DNA of 64,000 nucleotides from Limosilactobacillus portuensis (GCF_014838735.1 NZ_JABUXQ010000001.1:62001-126000); one strand, 5' to 3'; shown: positions 7,061-15,391, counted from the stretch's first letter. The notes: generated by a model not told the origin, from the sequence alone. Made by a program: numbers and translations.

Positions 7061-7903
7061 TTAACTTTGAGCACTTTCCTGAACCAAACCGTTGAAAAAG
7101 TGCTTGACTGAAACTTGACCACCACGTGAGGCAGTACCGTTAATAATTTTCATTTCATTATGAACATTCTTGTATTCAAAAAGGTTATTAGCATATTCCA
7201 AAATAATATCGTTTTCTGGATAATCAATGCACATGTGGGCGAGGTTATTTAGCCCCGTCTTAAGGTCACGACGAATTCGCTGAAGAATAATTTTTTTACC
7301 GTGATCGTCACAGCGGAAAATTTCATGAAAGTTAATGTTATCAAACGTAATTCCTTGTTCAATCATGACATTGATAATCCGGGTAATGTCTTGGGCGCCA
7401 GAACCATTTGTAATCCCGAGAAAACGAAGAATTGACTTCACATTTTCCTTTTCTTTACTCTTGAAGTTAATATTGGTTGTGTTCTGGTTAGCAGCTCCAC
7501 TGACCAGATCAAGGATCTGCAACATTCGGTTTGACATGTTGATGTTTTCGCCAATTAATTTAATGACAGTTTTTACTTCAGCAACGTTCAAGGGCTTTTC
7601 GATGCAAAAGTCAACTCCGGCCTGGTAAGCATTTGTCCTTCCAGCAGGATCAAATGTCTGACTAACCATTATAAAATGAGGATGATGGTTGCTTTGTTGA
7701 ATTCGTTTAATTAGTTCAATTCCGTTAATTTGGGACAGGGATGGGTTAACAAACATAACATCAATACTTAAACGAATAACGTCCTCAAATGCCTGCTCAG
7801 CATTGAAGGTTGTACCAACAACTGAATTATTAAAGTCATTTTCAATAATATCTTTAAGGAGAGATGTAGCGTTATTATCATTATCAACAATGTAGAAGTT
7901 CAT
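7061..7903 (-). CDS. GlnL/YcbB-like orphan regulator with degenerate receiver domain
   Basis: A 280-residue protein. Residues 1-118 have the receiver fold pattern (FYIVDND, then VMFVNPSLSQINGIEL, MVSQ, and EKPL near 107), but the phosphoacceptor position is Asn53 instead of Asp, so phosphorylation is unlikely. The C-terminal half (about 150-270: ILRFLGITNGSGAQDITRIINVM, GKKIILQRIRRDLKTGLNNLA) resembles the YcbB/GlnL DNA-binding region of Bacillus regulators. GAGGT precedes the ATG at 7903; the longer in-frame start at 7921 overlaps that ribosome-binding site. There is no kinase partner beside it. It is transcribed divergently from arcB-arcC across about 300 bases, which hints at a role in arginine or nitrogen control (inference). 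The family call is from motif resemblance and is moderate. Confidence 0.68.
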   Translation of the reverse strand: MNFYIVDNDNNATSLLKDIIENDFNNSVVGTTFNAEQAFEDVIRLSIDVMFVNPSLSQINGIELIKRIQQSNHHPHFIMVSQTFDPAGRTNAYQAGVDFCIEKPLNVAEVKTVIKLIGENINMSNRMLQILDLVSGAANQNTTNINFKSKEKENVKSILRFLGITNGSGAQDITRIINVMIEQGITFDNINFHEIFRCDDHGKKIILQRIRRDLKTGLNNLAHMCIDYPENDIILEYANNLFEYKNVHNEMKIINGTASRGGQVSVKHFFNGLVQESAQS

Positions 7904-8204
7904 TTTAATACCTCGAATCAAATTGAGTCATTTTGAGTTTATTTGAAGCTAAAGCGAAAGTCAATAATAATTCATTAGATATTGAATATTAAGCATACTG
8001 ATTAATAAAATGCTTGTGAAATGTATATTATTGAGTTGAATAATGAATGAATAGTGATGGATCCGCTTTCTTTAAATGTATATTTTTGATCATTGTGAAA
8101 ATAAATTTAAACTTTTTGGTGAATCATTTTGAAGCAAAATGAATTTTTCTGAAAGTGCTTACTATTATATAAACCGTAAAGAATTTCAAGGAGGAAATTT
8201 AATT
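7904..8204. promoter_or_regulatory. Divergent regulatory region between the GlnL-like gene and arcB
   Basis: About 300 AT-rich bases without a gene. A perfect dyad TCATTTTG-AAG-CAAAATGA lies at 8124-8142, and the half-site TCATTTTGAG recurs at 7928-7937 near the other gene, so one protein may bind both ends. TGAAAGTGCTTACT at 8150-8163 is one base from the cre consensus and abuts a possible -10 TATTAT (8163-8168) for arcB. Weak ARG-box-like stretches (TGAATATTAAGCAT near 7983; TGAATAATGAATGAAT near 8056) could be ArgR sites, but none is a good match. Confidence 0.45.
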
Positions 8205-9212
8205 ATGGCATTCAATTTACGTAATCGTAGTTTTTTGACACTTTCAGACTTTAACAAGCGTGAAATGGAATACATGCTTGACCTTGCTGAAGATTTAAAG
8301 AAGGCTAAGTATGCTGGTACTGAAGGTAAGAACCTTGAAGGCAAGAACATTGCCTTAATCTTCGAAAAGAGTTCAACTCGTACTCGTTGTTCATTCGAAG
8401 TTGGTGCTAAGGATGAAGGTGCTCACGTAACTTACCTTGGCCCATCAGGCTCACACATTGGTCACAAGGAATCTGTTAAGGATACTGCCCGTGTTCTTGG
8501 TGGTATGTTTGATGGTATTGAATACCGTGGTTTCTCACAACGGAATGTTGAAACTTTGGCTAAGTACTCAGGTGTTCCAGTTTGGAACGGTTTAACTGAT
8601 GAAGACCACCCAACACAAGTATTGGCTGACTTCTTAACTGCTCATGAAGTATTGAAGAAGCCTTACGAACAAATCAAGTTCGCCTTTGTTGGTGATGGTC
8701 AAGACAACGTATCTAACGCTTTGATGTTAGGTGCTGCTGTTATGGGTATGGAATACCATGTTGTAACTCCTAAGGAATTAAACCCAACTAAGGAAGTTCT
8801 TGACAAGGCTAACGCTATTGCTGCCGAAACTGGCGCTAAGATCGTTGTTTCTAACGACGTTAAGGAAGGCGTTAAGGGCATGGATGTTATCTACGCTGAT
8901 GTTTGGGTATCAATGGGTGAATCAGATGACATGTGGGAAAAGCGGATCAAGCTTCTCAAGCCTTACCAAGTTACTAAGGAAGTTATGGACGCTACTGAAA
9001 ACCCTAACGCTATCTTCGAACACTGTCTTCCAGCATTCCACAACCTTGACACTGAAGTAGGTAAGGAAATCTACAAGAAGTTCGGTCTTAAGGAAATGGA
9101 AGTTACTGATGAAGTCTTCGAAAGCAAGAACTCAGTTGTATTCCGTGAAGCTGAAAACCGGATGCACACTATCAAGGCTGTTATGGTTGCAACCTTAGGT
9201 GAACACAACTAA
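8205..9212 (+). CDS. arcB: Ornithine carbamoyltransferase, catabolic (ADI pathway)
   Basis: A 335-residue enzyme that in the arginine deiminase route phosphorolyses citrulline to ornithine and carbamoyl phosphate. Motifs: carbamoyl-phosphate-binding STRTR (57-61), HPTQ (135-138), SMG (236-238) and catalytic HCLP (273-276). The strong AAGGAGG at 8188-8194 places the start at ATG 8205; an upstream in-frame ATG at 8139 lies inside an operator-like dyad before the likely promoter. Carbamate kinase follows 13 bases downstream, which supports the catabolic rather than biosynthetic role. The other pathway genes (arcA, arcD) are 12 kb away, so the ADI genes are split into two loci here. Codon use is biased like other highly expressed genes. 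Confidence 0.95.
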   Translation: MAFNLRNRSFLTLSDFNKREMEYMLDLAEDLKKAKYAGTEGKNLEGKNIALIFEKSSTRTRCSFEVGAKDEGAHVTYLGPSGSHIGHKESVKDTARVLGGMFDGIEYRGFSQRNVETLAKYSGVPVWNGLTDEDHPTQVLADFLTAHEVLKKPYEQIKFAFVGDGQDNVSNALMLGAAVMGMEYHVVTPKELNPTKEVLDKANAIAAETGAKIVVSNDVKEGVKGMDVIYADVWVSMGESDDMWEKRIKLLKPYQVTKEVMDATENPNAIFEHCLPAFHNLDTEVGKEIYKKFGLKEMEVTDEVFESKNSVVFREAENRMHTIKAVMVATLGEHN

Positions 9213-9225
9213 GGAGGACTCCTAA

Positions 9226-10158
9226 ATGGCTAAAGTAGTTGTTGCCTTGGGTGGTAATGCCCTCGGTAAGTCTCCCGAAGAACAATTGAAGTTAGTTAAG
9301 AATACTGCTTCATCATTAATCGGGTTAATTGATGCTGGTAATCAAGTTGTTATCAGTCACGGTAATGGTCCACAAGTTGGTGCAATCAACCTTGGTATGA
9401 ACTTTGCTGCTGAAAATGGTAAGACTGCTGCCTTCCCATTTCCAGAATGTGGCGCAATGAGTCAGGGTTACATTGGTTACCACTTACAACAAAGTCTTCA
9501 AAATGAATTGCACCGTCGTTGGATGAACAAAAATGTAGCAACTGTTGTTACTCAAATTGCTGTTGATCCAGAAGATCCTGCATTCCAAAATCCTTCTAAG
9601 CCTGTTGGTGACTTCTACACTAAAGAACAAGCTGAACAGATTGAAAAGGAAAAGGGCTACACCTTCAAAGAAGATGCTGGTCGTGGATACCGTCAAGTTG
9701 TTCCTTCTCCACTTCCACAGAAGATTATGGAATTGAACAGTATCAAGACCTTGATTGAAGCTGGCGATCTTGTTATTGCTGGTGGTGGTGGCGGTGTTCC
9801 CGTTATCATGACTGACGATGGCTTACAAGGTGTTCCAGCAGTTATCGACAAGGATCGTTCTAGCGCATTGCTTGCTGATAAGATTGATGCTGATACTTTA
9901 ATCATCTTAACTGCTGTTGATTACGTATTTGTAAATTACGGTAAGCCAGATGAAAAGGCTTTGAAGACATTAAATGTTGCTGAAGCCCAAAAGTACATGG
10001 ATGAAAAGCAATTTGCTGCTGGTAGTATGCTTCCTAAGATTGAAGCCTGCTTATCCTTCGTTGAAGGTCACCCAGAGCGGAAAGCTTTGATTACTTCACT
10101 TAACGGCTTAGACGATGCCCTTGCTGGTAAGGTTGGTACTGTTATTAGTGATAACTAA
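9226..10158 (+). CDS. arcC: Carbamate kinase
   Basis: A 310-residue enzyme transferring phosphate from carbamoyl phosphate to ADP, giving ATP, CO2 and ammonia; it is the energy-yielding last step of the ADI pathway. The N terminus [21 protein letters not shown], the PSPLPQKI region and [10 protein letters not shown] nucleotide-binding stretch are characteristic of the amino-acid kinase family member ArcC. It lies 13 bases after arcB behind AAGGAGG, so the two form an operon that ends in a strong terminator. No anomalies were seen. Confidence 0.96.
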   Translation: MAKVVVALGGNALGKSPEEQLKLVKNTASSLIGLIDAGNQVVISHGNGPQVGAINLGMNFAAENGKTAAFPFPECGAMSQGYIGYHLQQSLQNELHRRWMNKNVATVVTQIAVDPEDPAFQNPSKPVGDFYTKEQAEQIEKEKGYTFKEDAGRGYRQVVPSPLPQKIMELNSIKTLIEAGDLVIAGGGGGVPVIMTDDGLQGVPAVIDKDRSSALLADKIDADTLIILTAVDYVFVNYGKPDEKALKTLNVAEAQKYMDEKQFAAGSMLPKIEACLSFVEGHPERKALITSLNGLDDALAGKVGTVISDN

Positions 10159-10175
10159 TCATAAGTCTATCTCTC

Positions 10176-10212
10176 AAAAGACTATCCAGATGATTCTGGA
10201 TAGTCTTTTTTT
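10176..10212 (+). terminator. Intrinsic terminator of arcBC
   Basis: AAAAGACTATCCAGA pairs with TCTGGATAGTCTTTT around TGAT, followed by T. Confidence 0.92.
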
Positions 10213-10247
10213 GTCCCATTAACATTGAGCTTTTAAACTAAACAAAA

Positions 10248-10280
10248 CCTCAGACTTGAATTTTGAATTCAGGCCTGAGG
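10248..10280 (-). terminator. Terminator for the minus-strand gene ending at 10305
   Basis: CCTCAGaCTTGAATT pairs with GAATTCAGgCTGAGG-type sequence; read on the minus strand the hairpin is followed by TTTTGTTT, so it terminates the minus-strand transcript. Confidence 0.75.
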
Positions 10281-10304
10281 CTAATCATTTCTTGAGCTGC
10301 TGTT

Positions 10305-10655
10305 TTAGTTGTTATCCTTTTTGTTGTCTGCGCTAATTGTATAATTTTTAGCTTGATCTTCGTTGTACCTGGCAAGAAGGATTTGCTGGTCCTTATCTTT
10401 AATGAGATTTTTAATATCCTCATCAGGTTTCAACTCAGGTTTTTCCTTAACAATTTTATCCAATACTTCATCAGAGAATTTAAACTCAGGTTTGACCTTA
10501 GTATCACCATTAAGAACGTCAATTGTTTCATCGTAAGAAAGAACCTTTAATTTCCAGCTTGTCCTATCAGCGTCAGGCTGGTGAAGAACGTCTGGATCAT
10601 TTTTAAGATCCTCACGAAAACCATCTTCATCATATTTATAACCATCTTCTGCCAT
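10305..10655 (-). CDS. Hypothetical charged cytosolic protein
   Basis: A 116-residue, strongly charged protein (many Asp, Glu, Lys) without Cys, membrane segments or a signal peptide. It starts MAEDGYKYDEDGFREDL and contains two similar stretches, KVKPEFKFSDEVLDKIV and KEKPELKPDEDIKNLI, that look like a diverged internal repeat. GGAAGGGG lies about ten bases before the ATG. It is 20 bases downstream of the EamA transporter on the same strand and may be cotranscribed with it. No family is recognised. Confidence 0.62.
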   Translation of the reverse strand: MAEDGYKYDEDGFREDLKNDPDVLHQPDADRTSWKLKVLSYDETIDVLNGDTKVKPEFKFSDEVLDKIVKEKPELKPDEDIKNLIKDKDQQILLARYNEDQAKNYTISADNKKDNN

Positions 10656-10675
10656 ATTTTATATTCCCCTTCCTA

Positions 10676-11590
10676 TTAGTCGTTAGCATTCTTGCGGTGT
10701 GGACGAATGTTGATTGCACATACCGCAACGATAACCAGAATGGAGCCAAGAATATCAGCTCCGGTTAGGTAAAGGTGGAAAATTAAAACGGAACCAATAG
10801 TTGCGGAAAGTGGTTCAAAGGCATCCATTAGACTAAATGTTGTTGCGTCAATATACTTAAGTGAGGTATTTGCCAGGTAGAACGGAATAATTGTTCCGAT
10901 AATTAGGATACTTGCACAATCAATCCAAACACTGGGAACGTTTGGAATTGACGGTTGCTGAGGGTGAATTGCTAAAAGAACGATACCAGCGAACAGAAGT
11001 CCCCATGCAGTAACGTCTAACGAGGGCACGCGCCCAGTTTGCAACATCTTCTGAGGAATCAAGGTGTTGGTTGCAACCCCAACCGCTGAGATAAAGCCCC
11101 AAAAGAGGACCGCCGGTGTAACGGCTAAGTGGTTAAAGCGACCGTGAGTGGCAATGATAAAAACACCAAGGAAAGCGATGATTGCACAAATGATTTCAAT
11201 CCGTCGTGGCGGCTCATGTCGAAAAACTGCTAGGTAAGCGATAATGAAGAATGGACCAACAAATTGAAGAATAGTGGCAATGGAGGCATTTCCTTCCTGA
11301 ACTGCCATAAAGTAAGCAAACTGAACAGGTACCAGACCAATTACACCATAGGCAAAAATAACCCAGGTATCGTGCAAGTTATGGAAAATTGCAAATGGAT
11401 GGTTGCCCATTAGTTTGCTGATTACAATCATAATCACACCACCAAAAATTAATCGCCATTGAGTTAGCCATAATGAAGTGATGGATGGACTAATATTAAA
11501 AAGGGCCTTGGCAAACAGACCGGAAATTCCCCAAAAAGTGGTTGCGGTGATTACCATTGCAAGACCAAGAGCTTTTTTATTTGAATTCAT
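10676..11590 (-). CDS. EamA/DMT-family transporter
   Basis: A 304-residue membrane protein with about ten helices in two EamA repeats: the first begins ALGLAMVITATTFWGISGLFAK and the second begins near LAVTPAVLFWGFISAVGVATN. The drug/metabolite superfamily exports amino acids, nucleosides or other metabolites; the substrate here cannot be told. The ATG at 11590 (MNSNKKALG) is chosen because the conserved first helix follows at once and AAAGG lies upstream; a longer reading to 11629 would add a non-conserved MTSCVFLRKVIVS. The C terminus is basic and cytosolic (RPHRKN). It is upstream of the 116-residue hypothetical gene. Confidence 0.82.
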   Translation of the reverse strand: MNSNKKALGLAMVITATTFWGISGLFAKALFNISPSITSLWLTQWRLIFGGVIMIVISKLMGNHPFAIFHNLHDTWVIFAYGVIGLVPVQFAYFMAVQEGNASIATILQFVGPFFIIAYLAVFRHEPPRRIEIICAIIAFLGVFIIATHGRFNHLAVTPAVLFWGFISAVGVATNTLIPQKMLQTGRVPSLDVTAWGLLFAGIVLLAIHPQQPSIPNVPSVWIDCASILIIGTIIPFYLANTSLKYIDATTFSLMDAFEPLSATIGSVLIFHLYLTGADILGSILVIVAVCAINIRPHRKNAND

Positions 11591-11673
11591 TGAAACGATA
11601 ACCTTTCTTAAAAATACACACGATGTCATTTTACCATGAATCAGTTGGCGGATTTTAAATTTTAAGAAGGAAT

Positions 11674-12399
11674 CTAGTTATTATTAGTTTGAGCTTGAGG
11701 TGCGGTTGATGAGGCATTTTTCTTTGAATAGAGGAGCTTAACGTTTTGAATATCTGTTGATTGAATTGGGTAATTAGAACCGCTTGGCTGCATTACTGAA
11801 ATATCATCTGTATGGTGAAGACCAATTGCATGACCAAGTTCATGTTCGGCTGTATTGACAATGCGTCGTTGTGAATAGCCATAGACTGGATTTAGTAGAT
11901 ATGCAGAGTTAAGCTCAACTCTCACATAGATGAAGTTGCCATTGCTAGAATTGATGTTTGCTTCTGTTAAACCAGCTGCTCCATCCTTGTCATCGTCAAT
12001 TGTTGTAAAAAGAATATTAGCATTTTTTTGCTTCTTAACCACGTGAAAAGTGAAGGAACCAGTATCGTTCCATGCTTTGATTGCTGATTTAGCAGCACTT
12101 CGTAAAACCGGATCTTTGATATTAATAAAAATAGTGGCAGAATTTGTTGGCCATTTACCGACAGGCTTCGAGTAAGTGGTTTTCTTTTCTGTTCTTTGCG
12201 AGTTGTCTTTTGTTAATTTTGGTTTTTGTTTCTTTTTTCCCGTAACCTGGTTAATAACGTTTTGGGTGTGAATCTGAACTTCATGGATGAAAATATTAAC
12301 GTTAGAGTTTACTATTTCAATATTTTGATAAGACCAGATTGCAGTGATAAAAATCAAGCTATAAATTAGTGGGAGAAAGAATTTCGAATATTTCTTCAT
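11674..12399 (-). CDS. Matrixin-type (M10) zinc metalloprotease, membrane-anchored or secreted
   Basis: A 241-residue protein. An N-terminal hydrophobic segment (about 8-24) serves as anchor or signal, a basic linker follows (GKKKQKPKLTK), and the catalytic domain runs from about 80. HELGHAIGLHH at 186-196 is the full HExxHxxGxxH zinc motif, and Met203 in SVMQP is the Met-turn, so it is a metzincin of the matrixin-like class found in lactobacilli. The C terminus is Ser/Thr/Asn-rich. The substrate is unknown, possibly surface proteins or peptides. The start at 12399 is chosen by the typical KKYSKFF signal start; it has a run of seven G where the ribosome-binding site should be rather than a canonical GGAGG. 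An in-frame start at 12441 is less likely. Confidence 0.83.
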   Translation of the reverse strand: MKKYSKFFLPLIYSLIFITAIWSYQNIEIVNSNVNIFIHEVQIHTQNVINQVTGKKKQKPKLTKDNSQRTEKKTTYSKPVGKWPTNSATIFINIKDPVLRSAAKSAIKAWNDTGSFTFHVVKKQKNANILFTTIDDDKDGAAGLTEANINSSNGNFIYVRVELNSAYLLNPVYGYSQRRIVNTAEHELGHAIGLHHTDDISVMQPSGSNYPIQSTDIQNVKLLYSKKNASSTAPQAQTNNN

Positions 12400-12406
12400 T
12401 GGATTG

Positions 12407-12413
12407 CCCCCCC
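12407..12413 (-). promoter_or_regulatory. G7 homopolymer at the ribosome-binding position of the matrixin gene
   Basis: On the minus strand seven G in a row end seven bases before the ATG at 12399. It must act as the Shine-Dalgarno element, as no GGAGG is present. Homopolymers of this length are prone to slippage. Confidence 0.5.
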
Positions 12414-12545
12414 ATAAAGTGCATTCTAATGAACTTCTCACAGCTTGTCTATTATTTAGAATGGATTTTTAACTATATAAGCCGCTACTGGGAAAAGTTT
12501 TGCGGTAAAATAGTTTATAATAAGGTTGCGAGGGGGAAATCGATC

Positions 12546-13001
12546 ATGGTTGCAGGATTTAAACTCCATGTTGAACTTAGTTGGGGCGAAAAGAGAGATT
12601 ACCTATTAGCAAATGATGTAGAGCCGGGCTTAGAGCATCGTTATCAAACACGAGAGAATTGGCAAGAGGTAATGAAGGGGGCTTTGATTAACGTTCCGGT
12701 TGGCCCATATATTAAGGAAAATCGGGTGATTCCGCCAATTGCAACTGCTAAAGTGCTGGATGTTACTGCGGTAGATCAAGTCGATCCTAAGCTACAACGG
12801 ACCCGAAGCCAGTTTATAATGGCTGCTATCTGGGAAAGCCAGTCTGATGTGCAGGATTATAACTTTATGCATCATGATTATCCGTGGTGGTCACAACGAC
12901 AAATTAAAGCAGATGTTGATTATTGGAATAATGGTACTAGGCACCCGTGGATTAATATGGTAACGAAGTGGCGGATTTGGTTACAAAAACATCGTCACTA
13001 G
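12546..13001 (+). CDS. Hypothetical cytosolic protein, Trp-rich C terminus
   Basis: A 151-residue protein of unknown function. The ATG at 12546 follows GAGGGGG (12530-12536) at ten bases; an in-frame start at 12369 would overlap the divergent metalloprotease and is rejected. No transmembrane segment or signal is seen. The C-terminal half is aromatic (HHDYPWWSQRQIKADVDYWNNGTRHPWINMVTKWRIW), with seven Trp in about 50 residues. It is monocistronic, divergent from the metalloprotease, and followed by tRNA-Gln. No family is recognised. Confidence 0.68.
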   Translation: MVAGFKLHVELSWGEKRDYLLANDVEPGLEHRYQTRENWQEVMKGALINVPVGPYIKENRVIPPIATAKVLDVTAVDQVDPKLQRTRSQFIMAAIWESQSDVQDYNFMHHDYPWWSQRQIKADVDYWNNGTRHPWINMVTKWRIWLQKHRH

Positions 13002-13034
13002 TGAATTTGATTAAAACGAATCCGTAGAAAATGG

Positions 13035-13063
13035 TTGACTAATTAAAATTCACCGTGTATATT
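13035..13063 (+). promoter_or_regulatory. Promoter of tRNA-Gln
   Basis: TTGACT (13035-13040), 17-base spacer, TATATT (13058-13063), about 17 bases before the tRNA. Confidence 0.7.
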
Positions 13064-13079
13064 ATTATTGTTATCTTAT

Positions 13080-13152
13080 TGGGCATTCGCCAAACTGGTA
13101 AGGCAGTGGACTCTGAATCCATAATTTACTGGTTCGAGACCAGTATGCCCAA
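13080..13152 (+). tRNA. tRNA-Gln(CTG)
   Basis: A 73-nt cloverleaf. The acceptor stem TGGGCAT (13080-13086) pairs with ATGCCCA (13145-13151), A13152 is the discriminator, and CCA is not encoded. The D stem is GCC/GGC, the anticodon stem GTGGA/TCCAT encloses CTCTGAA with anticodon CTG (reads CAG), and the T stem ACTGG/CCAGT encloses TTCGAGA. U1-A72 is the usual glutamine identity pair. It has its own promoter and terminator. Confidence 0.93.
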
Positions 13153-13159
13153 TTAGTTA

Positions 13160-13188
13160 GGGTTCCGTATTATTCGGAGCCTTTTTTT
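13160..13188 (+). terminator. Terminator of tRNA-Gln
   Basis: GGTTCCG (13161-13167) pairs with CGGAGCC (13175-13181), followed by seven T. Confidence 0.88.
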
Positions 13189-13252
13189 ATTGAAATTTCA
13201 TGTGTGATTTGTTTCTTGGTAAAATACCTTTAGACATTGAGGGGAAGATAAA

Positions 13253-13582
13253 ATGGCAAGTAATTCTGATTCAATTTATTACGTATTAACCAAGATTAAG
13301 CATCATCCAGAACTAATAGTTAGTGAAAAAGTGCAATATACCAACACAATTTCCGTTTTTATTAAGGACTCATTGAAAATTGCGGATGCTTCTTTCTATT
13401 TTCCGGATGATCGCCTAATGGTAAATCGGCTATCAAATGACTTTGTGGCTAAAAATGGTGATTTGCTAGAAAGTTTTTTTGTTAAGACGCATCAAAAAGA
13501 AAAAAACTATCATGATGTTTGGGTAACAACTGCTCACGTCAAGAAGATGAGGGTTTATTTATTAGAGCTATCGTTTGAATAA
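13253..13582 (+). CDS. Hypothetical 109-residue protein
   Basis: A small soluble protein (MASNSDSIYYVLTKIKHHPELIV...YLLELSFE) with no signal, membrane helix or motif I recognise. AGGGGAAG lies before the ATG. It is 24 bases upstream of the cation antiporter on the same strand with no terminator between them, so the two are probably cotranscribed and it might be an accessory factor (inference from position only). Confidence 0.65.
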   Translation: MASNSDSIYYVLTKIKHHPELIVSEKVQYTNTISVFIKDSLKIADASFYFPDDRLMVNRLSNDFVAKNGDLLESFFVKTHQKEKNYHDVWVTTAHVKKMRVYLLELSFE

Positions 13583-13606
13583 TTTAGGGATGGTGCAAAG
13601 GAGATT

Positions 13607-15172
13607 ATGGCATTATTCATTTCCACGATTGTGATTACTGGGGCAGCGATCGTAGCTAGTATCATTCATGCGCTCGTCCCGCGAATATCAATTAACTATG
13701 TCAGCATGATAATTGGAGTAGGAATTGCATTAATTGTGCCATTGAATCGGCTAATTGCGCCTTTCCATTCTGAAGTATTTATGTACGTGGTTGCACCGCT
13801 AATTTATTTTGAGGGGCAAACAACGAGGATTAACTTGATTCGACAGTCAGTTTGGAAAATTGTTTGGACAGCCGTTATTTTGGTTGTAATTATGATGGTT
13901 GTGTCAGGAACAACGTTAAGTTTAGTTGGTGTTCCGGTGGCGCTTGCCTTTTTGGTGGCAGCGTTAAGTACCCCTACGGATGCAACAGCAACTGAAGCAG
14001 TGTCGGAAGGGTTGATTGTCCCACCAATTCAAAAATCATTCCTAAAAATGGAATCGCTTTTCAATGATGCAAGCGGAATTATTTTAACGAGTGCTACCGC
14101 CTTGTGGGTTGAACAGGGTAATTTTGACTATCAACGAACAATTAGCGGCTTTCTCTTTTCAGCAATTGGCGGGATCATTGTAGGCGTTATTTTTGCTTTG
14201 ATTATGATTAGCTTTCGCCGGAGTCTATACCGGTTTAATGTTTTGATTTCTAATGCACAGAATATTTTGTTCATTATTACGCCATTTGTGATTTACTTTA
14301 TTGCTGAAGAATTACATGTTTCCGGAATTATTGCTATAGTCTGTGCGGGATTAATGCAAAATAGTGAAAGTGCAAGTAGCCGTTTTGTGTATCCTCGACA
14401 ATTTCATACTGGTGAGGTTTTGATTAATCTTTTAAATGAACTGTTAAATAACTTTGTTTTTGTTATTTTGGGTGTTCTCATAATAAGAGTTATTAGGGAT
14501 GATATCATCAACCAAGACGCGGGATTTAATTGGATTGGCATCGGGATCATTCTTTACCTTATCAATATCATCATTCGCTATCTTTTTGGTCGTGGATATA
14601 AGATGGGAAATCGTGGCAGTTGGATCTTCTCCCTCGGTGGTGTACGTGGTGCGATTACTCTTGCATTAGTATTTACCGTTGCCAATAATGTAACAGCAAC
14701 TCAATTTCGCAACATTATTTTGATTGAGGCATTGGTTGTGATCTTAAGTATGGTAGTTCCTACCATAGTTTTTCCGTTTATCCTGAAGCATGATATTTCT
14801 GAGAAAGAGACTATTCAACGAATGAGCAGTCTAAAACAAGCAATGGTGGAAGAAGGATTAAAGGCTGTTCAAAATATTTATCTTCCTGACCGGGTTAGGG
14901 AAAGTGTGTGTTACGATCTTCGGGATCAAAGATCTAATAACTCGCTCAAAGATTTTTGGCAACAATGGTTCCGCTTCAGTAAATCGCCTGAATTTTCAGC
15001 TGAGGAGCGAGAACTGGAACAGCGAGCACTTCGGTGGGCGTTTAAGGCCGAGCGGGATTATTTAGACATGGTTTCCCAACGCGAAAATATGCGCGAGTAT
15101 GTTTTTCAATTGTATAACGATGTATTACTATCTGAATCAATTCTGATTGATCCAGATAGTAAATTAAGTTAA
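13607..15172 (+). CDS. CPA1-family cation:proton antiporter (NhaP-like)
   Basis: A 521-residue protein: about twelve membrane helices in residues 1-405 and a cytosolic C-terminal tail of about 115 residues. FNDASGIILTSATALW carries the transport-site Asn-Asp of CPA1 exchangers, STPTDATATEAV the preceding conserved region and GGVRGAITLALV the late helix typical of the family. It exchanges Na+ or K+ for H+ and supports cytosolic pH and ion balance. The tail (DLRDQRSNNSLKDFWQQWFRF...) is charged and may regulate activity. AAAGGAG precedes the ATG. Ion preference cannot be told by eye. Confidence 0.88.
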   Translation: MALFISTIVITGAAIVASIIHALVPRISINYVSMIIGVGIALIVPLNRLIAPFHSEVFMYVVAPLIYFEGQTTRINLIRQSVWKIVWTAVILVVIMMVVSGTTLSLVGVPVALAFLVAALSTPTDATATEAVSEGLIVPPIQKSFLKMESLFNDASGIILTSATALWVEQGNFDYQRTISGFLFSAIGGIIVGVIFALIMISFRRSLYRFNVLISNAQNILFIITPFVIYFIAEELHVSGIIAIVCAGLMQNSESASSRFVYPRQFHTGEVLINLLNELLNNFVFVILGVLIIRVIRDDIINQDAGFNWIGIGIILYLINIIIRYLFGRGYKMGNRGSWIFSLGGVRGAITLALVFTVANNVTATQFRNIILIEALVVILSMVVPTIVFPFILKHDISEKETIQRMSSLKQAMVEEGLKAVQNIYLPDRVRESVCYDLRDQRSNNSLKDFWQQWFRFSKSPEFSAEERELEQRALRWAFKAERDYLDMVSQRENMREYVFQLYNDVLLSESILIDPDSKLS

Positions 15173-15179
15173 TTAATGT

Positions 15180-15208
15180 TTGACAATATATGAGAAAATC
15201 TGTATACT
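15180..15208 (+). promoter_or_regulatory. Promoter of tRNA-Glu
   Basis: Consensus TTGACA (15180-15185), 17-base spacer, TATACT (15203-15208) with a TG extension; 18 bases before the tRNA. Confidence 0.8.
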
Positions 15209-15225
15209 TCTCTTGTATTGTTTAT

Positions 15226-15298
15226 TGCCCGCTGGTCAAATTGGTTAAGACGTCGCCCTCTCAAGGCGGAGTTACGGGTTCGATCCCCGTGCGGGTGA
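15226..15298 (+). tRNA. tRNA-Glu(CTC)
   Basis: A 73-nt cloverleaf. The acceptor TGCCCGC (15226-15232) pairs with GCGGGTG (15291-15297), with U1-G72 and G2-U71 wobbles at the end; A15298 is the discriminator, and CCA is not encoded. The anticodon stem TCGCC/GGCGG encloses CTCTCAA with anticodon CTC (reads GAG); the T stem is ACGGG/CCCGT with loop TTCGATC. The body matches Firmicute tRNA-Glu, but the terminal pair is U-G where G-C is usual, so the first base could be assigned differently. Confidence 0.88.
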
Positions 15299-15345
15299 TT
15301 TTTTATTTTCAACTATGTAGTATAGGTAAATAATATTTAACCACA

Positions 15346-15391
15346 AGAAAGCGCAAGGGAGGCAGGCTAACTACTTCTTTTAGCGCTTTTT
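15346..15391 (+). terminator. Possible weak terminator after tRNA-Glu
   Basis: AAAGCGC (15350 region) pairs with GCGCTTT ahead of a T run, but the loop is long (about 28 bases), so terminator strength is uncertain. The rest of 15299-15496 holds a promoter-like region: the near-palindrome TTACACTA-AGA-TAGTGTTA (15443-15461) before the next gene. Confidence 0.4.
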
